DNA from: Echiichthys vipera
Taxonomy: Eukaryota > Chordata > Actinopteri > Perciformes > Trachinidae
Assembly: GCA_963691815.1 (NCBI GenBank)
Contig: OY829655.1
Location: 30,492,271-30,556,270 of the forward strand
DNA length: 64,000 nucleotides
Reading direction: 5' to 3'
In this document: positions 46,275-57,938 of the stretch, one piece after another
How positions within the stretch are numbered: the stretch's first letter is position 1
How the letters are laid out: each line of letters opens with the position of its first letter
Position numbers and translations under genes: made by a program
Notes under the pieces: generated by a model
The model's input: only the letters and a program-made list of their open reading frames with translations
Databases searched by the model: none
Told to the model about the DNA's origin: nothing

Positions 46275-46545
46275 GGGTCGACTCAACTGAGCAAGATCTA
46301 CAAGCGTGGAGGGCCCTGAACGGGATGACCAGCGTATGGAACTCCAGTCTCCCCCGCCAAATCAAACTCGGCTTCTTCTACGCGACAGTAGCGACAGTAG
46401 AGTCCGTTCTCCTCTGTGGCCGTGAACGCTGGACCCTTAAACCCACCCTAGAGAAGTCCCTGGACGGGTGCTACACCAGGATGCTGCGTGCAGTGCTGAA
46501 CATCAGCAAGAATGCACATGTAACCAACATGATCCTGTACGAGGG
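46275..46545 (+). pseudogene. Non-LTR retrotransposon reverse-transcriptase C-terminal fragment
   Basis: Reads AWRALNGMTSVWNSS, then LLCGRERWTL and LDGCYTRMLRAVLNIS in one frame. This pattern (W-x-L, LDGxYTRMLRxxLN) is typical of the segment following the reverse-transcriptase catalytic domain of fish LINE elements. No catalytic motif is in the fragment and it is cut at 46545 by the next repeat, so it is a dead copy. Confidence 0.75.
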
Positions 46546-46759
46546 AACGACAAAAAGACACAAAACGACGACAAAATACACAAAAGACGACAAAACCACG
46601 ACAAAAAGACACAAAACGAGGACAAAAAGACACAAAAAGACACAAAACGACACAAAACGACACAAAACGACGACAAAAAGACACAAAACAACAACAAAAC
46701 AACGACAAAATACACAAAACGACACAAAACTGCGACAAAACGACGACAAAAAGACAAAA
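46546..46759. repeat. Irregular ACAAAACGACGACAAAAAGAC repeat
   Basis: Short units of ACAAAAAGAC, ACAAAACGAC and GACGACAAAA. Purine/AC-rich; the inverse resembles the TTTTGTGTCTTTTTGTGG class of the 42-bp arrays. It connects a LINE fragment to a Harbinger-like fragment. Confidence 0.85.
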
Positions 46760-47063
46760 CGGCGAAAGGTTCACGTTGGTGTGATGCGGAGGTGGAGTGT
46801 TTACTGCAGATTTGGTCGATGAAAAGATTCAAAAACAGTCGACAAGACGCACAAAAACTCCGAGGTCTACGGAAAGATCTGGAAACAAAGCCACGCATCG
46901 CCATGACGTCATCAATGCGTGTGACGTGTTACGGCGTGATGACGTATAGGCAGCAAGAAGCATTCTCCGAGGCCCAGGTAGTGTGAGTACAAACGGGCCT
47001 GGAGGGGGGGACAAGGACCCTAAAGCACGGGGCACGGGACGGACGCACAGTGGGAGGGCGCCC
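46760..47063 (+). mobile_element. Harbinger-like element, 5'-truncated
   Basis: Starts inside the frame at GGCGAAAGGTTCACGTTGG and ends at the family terminus GGGAGGGCGCCC followed by TAA. The frame KGSRWCDAEVECLLQIW continues to a stop at 46986. Confidence 0.78.
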
Positions 47064-47065
47064 TA

Positions 47066-47180
47066 AGGGAGACTCCAGACCCCCTCCTGAGGAGACACAT
47101 TTCAGACGCTTGGACCTGGACCTGGTTCTTTGGGTCCTGACCCGTTATGAGCACTGAACGTAAAGACCGAGATGAAATCC
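47066..47180 (-). mobile_element. LINE fragment (family L), copy 1
   Basis: Reverse complement of part of 47920-48050: GGTCAGGACCCAAAGAACCA, GTCCAGGTCCAAGCG and CCTCAGGAGGGGGTCTGGAG occur in both. It directly follows the Harbinger-like terminus. Confidence 0.7.
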
Positions 47181-47850
47181 TGATGCAACTCTGGTTTTGA
47201 TGGAAATGCTCCTTTATGCTTTTGTTTGTTGTTGTTTTGATGTTCGTCCTGGTTTCTATGGCAACCACAGGAAAGACGAAAGACTCCAGAGTGATGGTGA
47301 AACACTCTGTGGTGATAAAGGGCAGGCACACGTGTCTTAAGCTGCTCTGCGGTGCAACGCTGATGAAATGCTCCTTATCTCTGGAAACCGATCCTCCTTG
47401 AAACCAAGTAGGGTTTCAAACCCACGAGGTTTCCTAGGAGACGAGCGGCGAACGTCAGCCGCAGCCTGCTGTCGACGGGAGAGAAATAAGAGGGGAGGCG
47501 GTTATCTGCGGTCCCTGGGACACGCTGATATATCCTGTGTGTCAGCCGGGTCGACCTGCAGCTTCCTAACATACCGTGATGTCACGTCACATTCTGGACG
47601 CACAAACAAATCCAGCTACGAGGACGAGACGTAAGAGAAAGCACGGAGAGCTGCGTCCATCGAGTCGGGTGTTTTTGGGCGTTTGGTCACGAGGGAGCAG
47701 AGGCAGCCGTGGTTATGAGCCAGTGTGCACGCCGCTCATGTTCCAGCACCACGGTTTCACATCGCAGCGAGGAGAAACAGATTTTATTCTTGTTTTTCTC
47801 CATTCCTGATACGTTGTCACAGGGCTGAGGCGCCGACAGATTACAGATTA
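47181..47850. other. Unannotated sequence
   Basis: No gene recognised. Confidence 0.5.
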
Positions 47851-48385
47851 CAGATTACAGCTGGAGAATAACGTCGGATGCCTGCGCACTGAGGAAGGCA
47901 AAGCTCTGGATCTACCGCTCAGTCCTGGTTCCTACCCTCACCTGTGGTCATGAAAGCTGGGTCAGGACCCAAAGAACCAGGTCCAGGTCCAAGCGTGTGA
48001 ACTGTGTTTCCTCAGGAGGGGGTCTGGAGTCTCCCTTAGAGAGAGGGGGAGAAGTTCAGCATCCGTGAGGAACTCGGAGTAGAGCCGCTGCTCCTTTGCG
48101 TTGAAAGGAGCCAGTTAAGGTGGTTCAGGATCATCTGGTAAGGATGAACCCTGGGCGCCTCCCTAGGGAGGTGTTCCAGGCACGTCCAGCTGGGAGGAGG
48201 CCTCGGGGAAGACCCAGGACCAGGTGGAGAGATTAGATCTCCACACTGGCCTGGGAACGCCTCAGGATCCCCCAGTTAGAGCTGGTTAATGTGGCCCGGG
48301 AAAGGGAAGTTTGGGGTCCCCTGCTGGAGCTGCTGCCCCTGAGACCTGATCCAGGATCAGAGGCTGAAGATGAGATGCCTGCACA
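47851..48385 (+). mobile_element. LINE 3' end (family L), copy 2, about 530 bp
   Basis: The longest copy of a non-LTR retrotransposon 3' region. Across frameshifts it reads ...YRSVLVPTLTCGHESW..., then LRWFRI..., then a basic RPRGRPRTRWRD-type stretch and a ...LLELLPLRP end, followed by AGAGGCTGAAGATGAGATG. This matches the tail of a common fish LINE polyprotein. Frameshifts and stops show it is dead. Confidence 0.8.
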
Positions 48386-48767
48386 CTGTCTCACTCCCAA
48401 TGTGGAGACTTCTTCTCAACAGGTAATTGAGGAGTCCGTCGTCTTCTGGGTCCAGTGAATCCAACACGACTTTGCCAATCATCAACATTTATTTACAGGC
48501 TTGACAGAACGCGCCCGTATCGAACCGTGCGTACAGACAACGCTCACATATTTGCAACAACGCAGAAACCAAGGCGACAACGTCAACAGTCAAAAAGCTG
48601 TTTGCTCTCCCCGTGCAGAGCGCCACCTACTGTGACCCCCAGGAAATACACACATAACCAAAAAATGTCTCTAACACACAAAAATAGTTTAATAAATAGC
48701 AACGTCTTGGTACGAGACCTTCCTCAGGTGAACATGAAGAGGTCGTCTTAAAAAGAGAATCCATGGA
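48386..48767. other. Unannotated sequence with a CTCF-like motif
   Basis: No gene recognised. GCGCCACCTACTGT at 48620-48633 matches the CTCF core on the minus strand at 13 of 14 positions. Confidence 0.35.
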
Positions 48768-48945
48768 AACACACGGGACAGGAAGTCATCGTCAAACCCG
48801 TCAAACATTTTAAATATTCATTCAGACTAAATATAGTTTTTATGCCCCTCAAAACGCCGCGTGGGTGCGTTATTCCTTTAAAAATACATCTTTTAATAAA
48901 GATTCTACAGATTTAACCTTTAAATAAAGATTCAAAATAAATAAA
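48768..48945 (+). repeat. Dispersed repeat R, copy 2
   Basis: Match to 17280-17475 (CAGACTAAATATA, TTATTCCTTTAAAAA, TAATAAAGATTCTACAGATT). Confidence 0.65.
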
Positions 48946-49076
48946 TGTGACAGAAACATGAACAGTGTGTCTGCGGCCTTCAGCTGCACCTGTGTGTCAT
49001 GTAAACACGGAGCTGCCCATCCATCAACCGCCTCTCCTTATCTCCCCACGGACCCCCATAGCCCAGTGTGTTCAGT

Positions 49077-49077
<1 letters not shown>

Positions 49078-49121
<44 letters not shown>
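49078..49121. repeat. (CA)n microsatellite
   Basis: Perfect CA run of 22 units. Confidence 0.97.
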
Positions 49122-49123
<2 letters not shown>

Positions 49124-49248
49124 GTTAAGTGAGTGGGAGGGTTTGGTGTGAGGGGCTGCTGAGTACACAGAGAGAGGCGGCCTCTCCTCTGCCAGGTTTC
49201 GATCTCACCTTTTTTCATCAGAGAACAAACACACTTCTGTTCTGCTGT

Positions 49249-49451
<203 letters not shown>

Positions 49452-49686
49452 GACACAAAGCTGTGCAGCCAGAGAGGAGAGCGTCACCTTTTTAAAACAC
49501 TAAAACATTAATAATCTAATAAATAAAACACAAATAAATAATAATAAACAGCATTAAATGACAGAGAGGAGCCGGTGGGTTTCACCTGGATTTGAATGCT
49601 TCTGAGACGTCAGAGCTTGAAAGGACGAACGGCCCCGAATATAAGCCGGTTTTTAAACTGCACGTAAACGACGAGGTTATATTTGT
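49452..49686. other. Short unannotated stretch
   Basis: A GAATATAAGCCGGTTTTTAA patch (49637) resembles one at 4660 and may be a transposon end. Confidence 0.35.
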
Positions 49687-50043
49687 TCATTCATTCATCT
49701 TTAACCCCTTGTCCCTGTCGGGGTCGCAGGGGGCTGGAGCCGATCCCAGCTGACATTGGGCGTGAGGCGGGGTCCACCCTGGACAGGACGCCAGTCTATC
49801 ACAGGACACATAGAGACGAACAGAGACAGACAACCATTCACACCTACGGGTGATTTAGAGTCATCAATGAACCCAACACCTGCACGTCTTTGGACTGTGG
49901 GAGGAAACCGGAGAACCCGGAGAAAACCCACGCAGACACGGGGACAACATGCAAACTCCACACAGAAGGGCCCCAGCCGGGATTCAAGCCAGGAACCCTC
50001 TCGCTGTGAGGCGACAGGGCTAACCACCACAGCACCGTGTCGC
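49687..50043 (-). mobile_element. SINE-like element copy 4 (full length)
   Basis: Minus-strand copy from the (ATTC)n tail at 49687 to the head GCTGTGGTGGTTAGCCCTGT (read on the minus strand). The B box reads GGCTTGAATCC, one base off the copy at 2525. Confidence 0.75.
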
Positions 50044-50889
50044 CCTATATGTGTTCATGACGCTTGTAATTTGAATTCTGGACGAAACAAGTTCAAGATT
50101 TTTCCAGAGATCTCCCAAAATGTCTCTGTCACGGCTTTCAGGGTCCGTCGTCTGCACCCTGACGATGATCGACCCGTCTCACAGTCAGTGTTTGTACACA
50201 CACACAGATCAGTGCAGCTTTAAATCCTGAACAAGTGAATCACTGGGAAAGGTCACAGCATGAACCGGAGCACCGCTGTTCAGTCCAGACGGCATCAACG
50301 CGGTTAAACTTGAGATGAGACGGGATATTACCAAAACCCATTAAACCTCCAACAGCAGACGAGAGAGTGATGCTTGAAAAGAGAAGCAGACGGCTCCCGG
50401 CTGAGTGGTTCATCCACGCGCTGACCTTTCCCTCGGAGCGGCTGATAGCTGTCGCCGTGGAAATGACAGCACAATGATAAAAGCGGCTCAAATTACAGCG
50501 AGCTGCTCTTCAGCTGCCGGGGACGTCGAAGCTTCTGAGGCAATCTCAAACGCAGTTAAACGGACATTTAGGTCGAGACGACGAGACGACGAGACGCCGC
50601 TCCGTGTGAAAAACACACCACAATCATGGTGTCAGAGGACAAACGGGTCCTTTGTTCACATTCAGCGGGAAGAGAGTCGATCAGTTTGGACGAAGCTGTC
50701 GAGCAGAACGTTGGTTTTGAGGCGTTTCCTGATGGTTGCGTTAAAAACTTCAGTGGTAAAAGTTCGTTTGTGGTTTGGGCTCCTGACTTCAGATGAAGGG
50801 AAACCTTGTTTGCTTTATTTTTATGAGATAAGAAAAACTTTATTGTCCGTCACAAGAACAGAAATTCGTCTTTGACAGGGCACGTTCAA
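50044..50889. other. Unannotated sequence
   Basis: No gene recognised. Positions 50838-50885 (AAAACTTTATTGTCCGTCAC) resemble a common fish repeat end. Confidence 0.4.
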
Positions 50890-51128
50890 TTTCATCTCAT
50901 CTCATCTTCAGCCTCTGATCCTGGATCAGGTCTCGGGGGCAGCAGCTCCAGCAGGGGACCCCAAACTTCCCTTTCCCGGGCCACATTAACCAGCTCTAAC
51001 TGGGGGATCCTGAGGCGTTCCCAGGCCAGTGTGGAGATCTAATCTCTCCACCTGGTCCTGGGTCTTCCCCGAGGCCTCCTCCCAGCTGGACGTGCCTGGA
51101 ACACCTCCCTAGGGAGGCGCCCAGGGTA
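50890..51128 (-). mobile_element. LINE 3' end (family L), copy 3
   Basis: Minus-strand copy. Begins with the tail (CATCTCATCTTCAGCCTC) and includes the RLPREVFQARPAGRRPRGRP-type coding stretch on the minus strand, then is cut at GGCGCCCAGGG. Confidence 0.8.
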
Positions 51129-52149
51129 TGTTTTTATGCTTATCGTTACTCTGACCATTTCCCATCTTTGTGTTGAAACTGTTGCACAATCATTCCCCTC
51201 GGGATAAATAAATAAAGCTTCTTGAATCTCCATCGACAGGTTTGTATATCTGACGAAAACTTCTGCACAAACTTTGTAAATCTTATGAAATATGACGTCC
51301 TGTTTAACGTTGTGAAACTATCACCTGGAAGTGGAACGCAACAGTTATGTTAAGGCAACAAAAGGTGACGTTAGGCTGAGAAAAATAACCACAAAGACCA
51401 GAAACTGATGCAAAACAATCACAAGAACATGTAAAATGACTAAAATGACGTCCACAAAGACACAAAACAAACAGATCAAAAAAGAAAACGACTGAAAATA
51501 AATGCAAAACAACTGCAAAGAGTCTCCAGGGCTTCATACTTTACCTCTGTGAGTACCGTAGGCGACACCACTGCAACCACAAGCGCTGTGCACAGACTCC
51601 TGCAGCTCCACAGCTCTCTGTGAAATCAACCCTGTGATGAAAACACTGAGACTTTAAAATAGTGTTCAAATCTCGTCTCGTTCTCTTGGACTCAGTATCG
51701 TGTATCGTCTCATCTCACCCCTTATTCTGAACGTGTGGCATTTGTTTAATATTGTCATGACCGTGACGGGGCTGTCGGTTTACCTTCTAAGCTGCTCCTG
51801 GTGAAAAAAGTTTAGTCCGGAGCCTGAAAATCGATGCAAACGCTCAGGCGGAGATGCAACTGTGCGTTAGCTGGAGCCCCTTTAGCCCGGCCGCGTGCAC
51901 AACCACGGTTACATTTACACACAGTGAATGAGAACATCAGTGTGTCGCTCCTGGAGATGGTGGGAGTTCATTTCTGAAGATTAACCTGCTAAACAAAACG
52001 TGCGGCGTGAACTTTATTTTGTGCGATAATCCAAAATCCTTTACGGTCGAGGGAACCGGAGCAATGCTAACCCCAGGGTCGGACTCCCTTTCCTACTACG
52101 TCACCTGATTTATGGAGGAACAGCGGGTGAGGACGGCCTGTACACTGAT
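51129..52149. other. Unannotated sequence with small repeat patches
   Basis: No gene recognised. 51340-51380 carries AACAAAAGGTGACGTTAGGC, related to element E; 51400-51530 has the inverse of the AGTCATTTTG/TTTGTGTC repeat class. Confidence 0.4.
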
Positions 52150-52193
52150 CTCATCTCATCTCATCTCATCTTCAGCCTCTTATCCGGGGTCAG
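52150..52193 (-). mobile_element. LINE 3' end (family L), copy 4, part 1
   Basis: Tail (TCATC)n CTTCAGCCTC of a minus-strand LINE copy. The remainder is at 53949-54115, separated by a later insertion. Confidence 0.8.
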
Positions 52194-52406
52194 GGGCCTG
52201 TTTCACAAAGCAGGTTCAAAAAACTCTGAGTCTAACCCGGAACTCTGAGTTGATCTACTCTGAGATAGGAAACTCTGAGTTTTCGGTTCCAGAACAGCTG
52301 ATTTGCGTTAGGTTGATCAACTCAGAGTAGTTTGACCTGGAGTTAAGCGCGTGCACCACAAGTAAAAAAAGACAGCATCAATGGAGCCCTGATTCGACGA
52401 GTCACC

Positions 52407-52676
52407 ATGGCAACGGGGAAGCGAAGGGCTACGCTACAACTGGAATTGGAAATATTAATGCGCTCATACGGTGAGTTTAAGCAGGTTTACACCGCTGCAG
52501 CAGCAAAAGAGAGGGAGACGGTGCGGGAGGACATTGCGGCTCGGGTCAGTGCATAAGTTTAAATGTAGTCCAGTTGCAATCACAGTAATATCACAGGGGG
52601 AACTGCATGAGTGGGAGCCTATTAATTTATTTCATTTAAGTGCAACCCCGCGGGGGAGAAGCGCAGCTTAAGATGA
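52407..52676 (+). pseudogene. Myb/SANT-like (Myb_DNA-bind_5 type) two-exon relic
   Basis: Exon 1 (52407-52556) encodes MATGKRRATLQLELEILMRS...KERETVREDIAARVSA and stops. The pattern (LELEILxxxYGEF, then AAAKERExxxxxIAARV) is that of the Myb/SANT-like DNA-binding proteins of Harbinger elements, with a small deletion between helices. After a run of TAAGTTTAAA that looks like a decayed donor, an acceptor TTCATTTAAG precedes TGCAACCCC... (52641 on), which reads CNPAGEKRSLR then stop, the expected continuation. The domain is thus split by an old intron and now broken. Confidence 0.6.
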
Positions 52677-53770
52677 AACATAAAAACATTTTTCAAACAG
52701 GTAAAACCTCAGCACAGTCTCATGGTGACGCCTCATTTTACATCGTAAAGTAAATATTACCGTAAGTGGCTGTTTTTTATACAACATATCAATGTTGTAT
52801 AAAAAACTCCCATTTGCAAAAAAAACGCAGCGCAACACACAATATCTGCTGTGATATGAGAGCATTACTGGTTGTTAATGTTGGAAATGTAAGGAGGGAT
52901 GAGATGGACTGTTACATGAAACGGTGTTGTGCCGTATTCAGCCCCCTCGCATTATAGGTGATATTCTGGATCAGAAGGCTATACAGTATAGGAGTAGTTA
53001 ACCGGTATACCGGTAACCCAACTAAAAGCACACACTTTTGAACCTATGAATTGCAAGAAAAGCTGGAATTATATTTAGAAACGCTGAGTCAAATACATTC
53101 AACTTGCTCAAAAGATCCATTTCATTCATTTTGTAATTATGGCTGCAGTATATTAAGGACGTCTATGCGCGGTCTGATAATCATCTCCCGACCAATATTT
53201 AATTCTCTTTGCGAAATGCGTCACCTTCATTCACGGGATCGTTATCAATATGACACGCCATGGTAGTGTAAATATTCACCACCTAATATAACTTCTAATG
53301 TAGGCCTACTGAATGACTTTTATACGTTGTATACAAAAACTCCCGTTTGCAAAAAAACGCAGCGCAACACAGAATATCTGCTGTGACATGAAACGGTACC
53401 GCTCAAACAGAGAATTGCCTGGAAATGCAAGAACATCTATAATCAATAGTCTGATAATCATCTCCCGACGAATATATAATTATCTGTGCAGTAATGCTGC
53501 AGCTTCATCCACGGGATTGTTATCAGAAGGACACGCCATGGTAGTGAAATAGTCACCACCTCATATAACTTCTAATGTCTGATGTTTGCAGTGATTTTCT
53601 GAAAAAACAGACGGAACTATAGCAGAACTATACTTCGCCAAAACTCGCCCGCTGACTGAATGAATGAGGAAATGAAACACCGTGTGTGGCTGAAAGAGGG
53701 CGGAGACAGAGAGAAACTCAAGGTTTTCTGAGAAAAACCTGGTCCCGACCAGGTTAGTTTCAGAGAGCAT

Positions 53771-53784
53771 GTTACCATGGTAAC
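53771..53784. promoter_or_regulatory. Perfect palindromic RFX X-box
   Basis: GTTACCATGGTAAC fits the X-box GTNRCCNNRGYAAC fully and is a perfect 14-bp palindrome, in the subterminal region of the 1.75-kb transposon. Confidence 0.4.
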
Positions 53785-53948
53785 TGACCGAGAGTTTAAG
53801 TTACCTCCCTTTGTGAAACAGGCTAGAGTTACCCCTCTGTCTCTGGTTTGAGTTACCTCCCTTTGTGAAACGGAAAACTCAGAGTTTCCCTCATTTCAGG
53901 GTTAACATACTCAGAGTTTTCACTAAACCTGCTTTGTGAAACAGGCCC

Positions 53949-54115
53949 CAGGTCTCGGGGGCAGCAGCTCCAGCAGGGGACCCCAAACTTCCCTTTCCCG
54001 GGCCACATTAACCAGCTCTAACTGGGGGATCCTGAGGCGTTCCCAGGCCAGTGTGGAGATCTAATCTCTCCACCTGGTCCTGGGTCTTCCCCGAGGCCTC
54101 CTCCCAGCTGGATGT
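53949..54115 (-). mobile_element. LINE 3' end (family L), copy 4, part 2
   Basis: Continues the copy begun at 52150-52193 (AGGTCTCGGGGGCAGCAGCT ... CCTCCTCCCAGCTGGA) and is then cut. Confidence 0.8.
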
Positions 54116-55451
54116 TTTACACAATAAGTCTCTCGGACAGTTTGTGTTCGTCCCTTTTTCTCAGGGTTCGCGGTTCCTCGGTGTCGGTGCAGGACTCTCG
54201 TGTGCAGCGTGTGTGTGTGTTCGTGCACGCTCGGCCTCCACAAAGGGACTCATTCAGAAACAGGGACGGAAATCCAGCGTAGAGTGAGCGGGAGCAGAAA
54301 CACGGAGACTTTATCCTGTAGAGAAATGTTCGGCATGTGCGGCGGCGGTGACTCACGACAGGGAGATTATCGGGTTTTCCGTTCTGAGGCCCTGAGACGT
54401 GCAGGTTTACCGGGCTTAAACCATAATCCGCTGCTCTGTGTTACGGCATCATTAGCAAGTGGGATGTTTAAGATTCCTTTTGTTGTGAGAGGAGTAACTC
54501 ATGTGAGGGTAGTGACAGTAGCAGCGAGCTGGATGTGACAGTGGAAAGTCCTCTTTGTGCAGATGATCCCGGATTATAAAGGCCCAGTACGGAGCGCCGT
54601 CACCCTGGGGGAGCTCATTACCAGCTCCCCAGGCTGAGATCTGAAGCACGTCGGCTCAAGCGCTGCCGTGTTTGATTCCACTCCTTTAGGCTCTTTTTTT
54701 TCTGTGTATTTAATTAAGGTCTGCTGGCTTTAACAGGCAGGCGCAGTGACACACGCAGCAGGGAGAGAGTGGAGAAATCCTCCCAGTTATGATTTCAGAA
54801 GCAGGTCTTCCCCGCTCCCCTCTGACCCCCACAGCGGCGTCCGCTCACAGTTTGAAGCAGGAGAAACGTTTCTCATCTTTGTGTGAAAAGAGTTCACGTT
54901 AAATGAAGTAGTGAAGGTTTGACTCACGTGATCTGCGTGTTCTCATAACGTGTCTTTGTCTCCAGACAGAAGGAAACATGGAAACAAACGTGAAAGAACA
55001 ATTCAAATGTTTGCGTTTCCTGTTTCAAACTTCTACTTCTTCTACGGTTTCCTGGAGGGTTTGGGCGGCGTGGAGCCCACAGCGCCAACTTCTGACCAAA
55101 CCACGCCGCAGACGAGTTTATTCATCCAAAGCTGATGGAAACGCGACTCATTACCTTTTCTTTTGGGCGCGTTTTATCACCAGGTTCAGAAACAAAGACC
55201 TTAAATTTCCACACAAACATATTTAAAGAGATATTTCGCTGATTTGAATGCAGGTGTGTGTCGTGGTCATGTGATGAGCGCCGTGTTCAGATGAACGGCG
55301 TCTCCGTGGCAGAAGCCCCCGAGGGTAACGGAGCACTGGAGATCTGCTGAAATACGCCGAATGACACAAACACGACTTTCGGCAGAGCGTGATTTTGTTT
55401 GATGTGGTTTTCCACAATCAGTTTTGATGAAGACAAAGCTCATTTTCACTC
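54116..55451. other. Unannotated intergenic sequence
   Basis: No gene recognised; scattered short open frames only. Confidence 0.5.
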
Positions 55452-55735
55452 ACTCGCTCATCTTCAGCCTCTGATCCTGGATCAGGTCTCGGGGGCAGCA
55501 GCTCCAGCAGGGGACCCCAAACTTCCCTTTCCCGGGCCACATTAACCAGCTCTAACTGGGGGATCCTGAGGCGTTCCCAGGCCAGTGTGGAGATCTAATC
55601 TCTCCACCTGGTCCTGGGTCTTCCCCGAGGCCTCCTGCCAGCTGGACGTGCCTGGAACACCTCCCTAGGGAGGCGCCCAGGGTTCATCCTTACCAGATGA
55701 TCCTGAACCACCTCAACTGGCTCCTTTCAACACAA
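55452..55735 (-). mobile_element. LINE 3' end (family L), copy 5
   Basis: Minus-strand copy from tail CTCATCTTCAGCCTC to CACCTCAACTGGCTCCTTTC. It ends just beyond the candidate sh3bp4 polyadenylation site. Confidence 0.8.
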
Positions 55736-55833
55736 AGGACCCACATCCTATCCGATAACACGCGACCACGGCGGCCTGTCGCCCCGGCTCCACTGAAGGA
55801 AACCCGACAAATGCTTTGTACAAATATTTACAT

Positions 55834-55839
55834 TTTATT
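55834..55839 (-). terminator. sh3bp4: Candidate polyadenylation signal of sh3bp4
   Basis: On the minus strand CTGAATAAAATGTAAATATT gives a canonical AATAAA followed by an AT-rich stretch and TTTGTACAAAGC, a typical 3' end. It is about 1.84 kb after the stop codon. I found no earlier canonical hexamer on that strand between the stop codon and here. Confidence 0.5.
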
Positions 55840-57674
<1,835 letters not shown>

Positions 57675-57899
57675 TCAGATGGCGTAGTCGTCCTGAGCGG
57701 CGGGGCAGAAGGCGGAGCTCCGCAGGGCGTCCAGGCAGTTGACCAGGATGAGCGTGCCGGTCAGGTGCTTCCAGCGTTTGGTGATGGGGTTCTTCATCTT
57801 GTCCAAGCCCATGTGCAGCTCCTGGATCACGTCCCTGTAGCTGTCGCCGATCTGAGCCGCCCACGTCACCAGGAAGTCGTACGCCGGCTTCCACATGGC
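57675..57899 (-). CDS. sh3bp4: SH3 domain-binding protein 4 (SH3BP4), last coding exon
   Basis: The exon begins after the acceptor CTCTCTGTCCTCAG and encodes 74 residues, [20 protein letters not shown]... to ...AAQDDYAI, then TGA at 57675-57677. This is the extreme C-terminus of vertebrate SH3BP4, the second half of its death-domain-like region (known family architecture: SH3, ZU5, UPA, SH3, death-like domain). SH3BP4 is an endocytic adaptor that acts on transferrin-receptor internalisation and has been reported to restrain Rag GTPase/mTORC1 signalling. Phase 0 at the junction with the exon at 58733-58921. The acceptor is preceded by (AG)n on the plus strand, giving a long pyrimidine tract. 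High confidence in family; the fish paralog cannot be specified. Confidence 0.94.
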   Translation of the reverse strand, partial: AMWKPAYDFLVTWAAQIGDSYRDVIQELHMGLDKMKNPITKRWKHLTGTLILVNCLDALRSSAFCPAAQDDYAI

Positions 57900-57907
57900 C
57901 TGAGGAC

Positions 57908-57938
<31 letters not shown>

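Larger units (their letters stand above)
52194..53948 (+). mobile_element. 1.75-kb DNA transposon with 23-bp perfect terminal inverted repeats
   Basis: Both ends read GGGCCTGTTTCACAAAGCAG into the element, continuing GTT. CAG lies on each side (52191-52193 and 53949-53951), and removing element plus one CAG restores the LINE tail sequence. Subterminal AACTCTGAGTT motifs recur at both ends. A Myb-like exon is at 52407-52556. Two internal segments (about 52770-52860 with 53315-53400, and 53160-53310 with 53437-53585) are duplicates. No transposase frame survives, so it is non-autonomous. The 3-bp duplication and Myb-like protein suggest the PIF/Harbinger superfamily. Confidence 0.85.

Noticed and set aside
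46325..46822. Functional reverse transcriptase
   Set aside because: Only the segment after the catalytic domain is present and it is cut by a repeat; no catalytic motif.
54950..55226. Possible small genes of 61-82 codons
   Set aside because: No similarity recognised, no splice or promoter context; lengths are as expected by chance.
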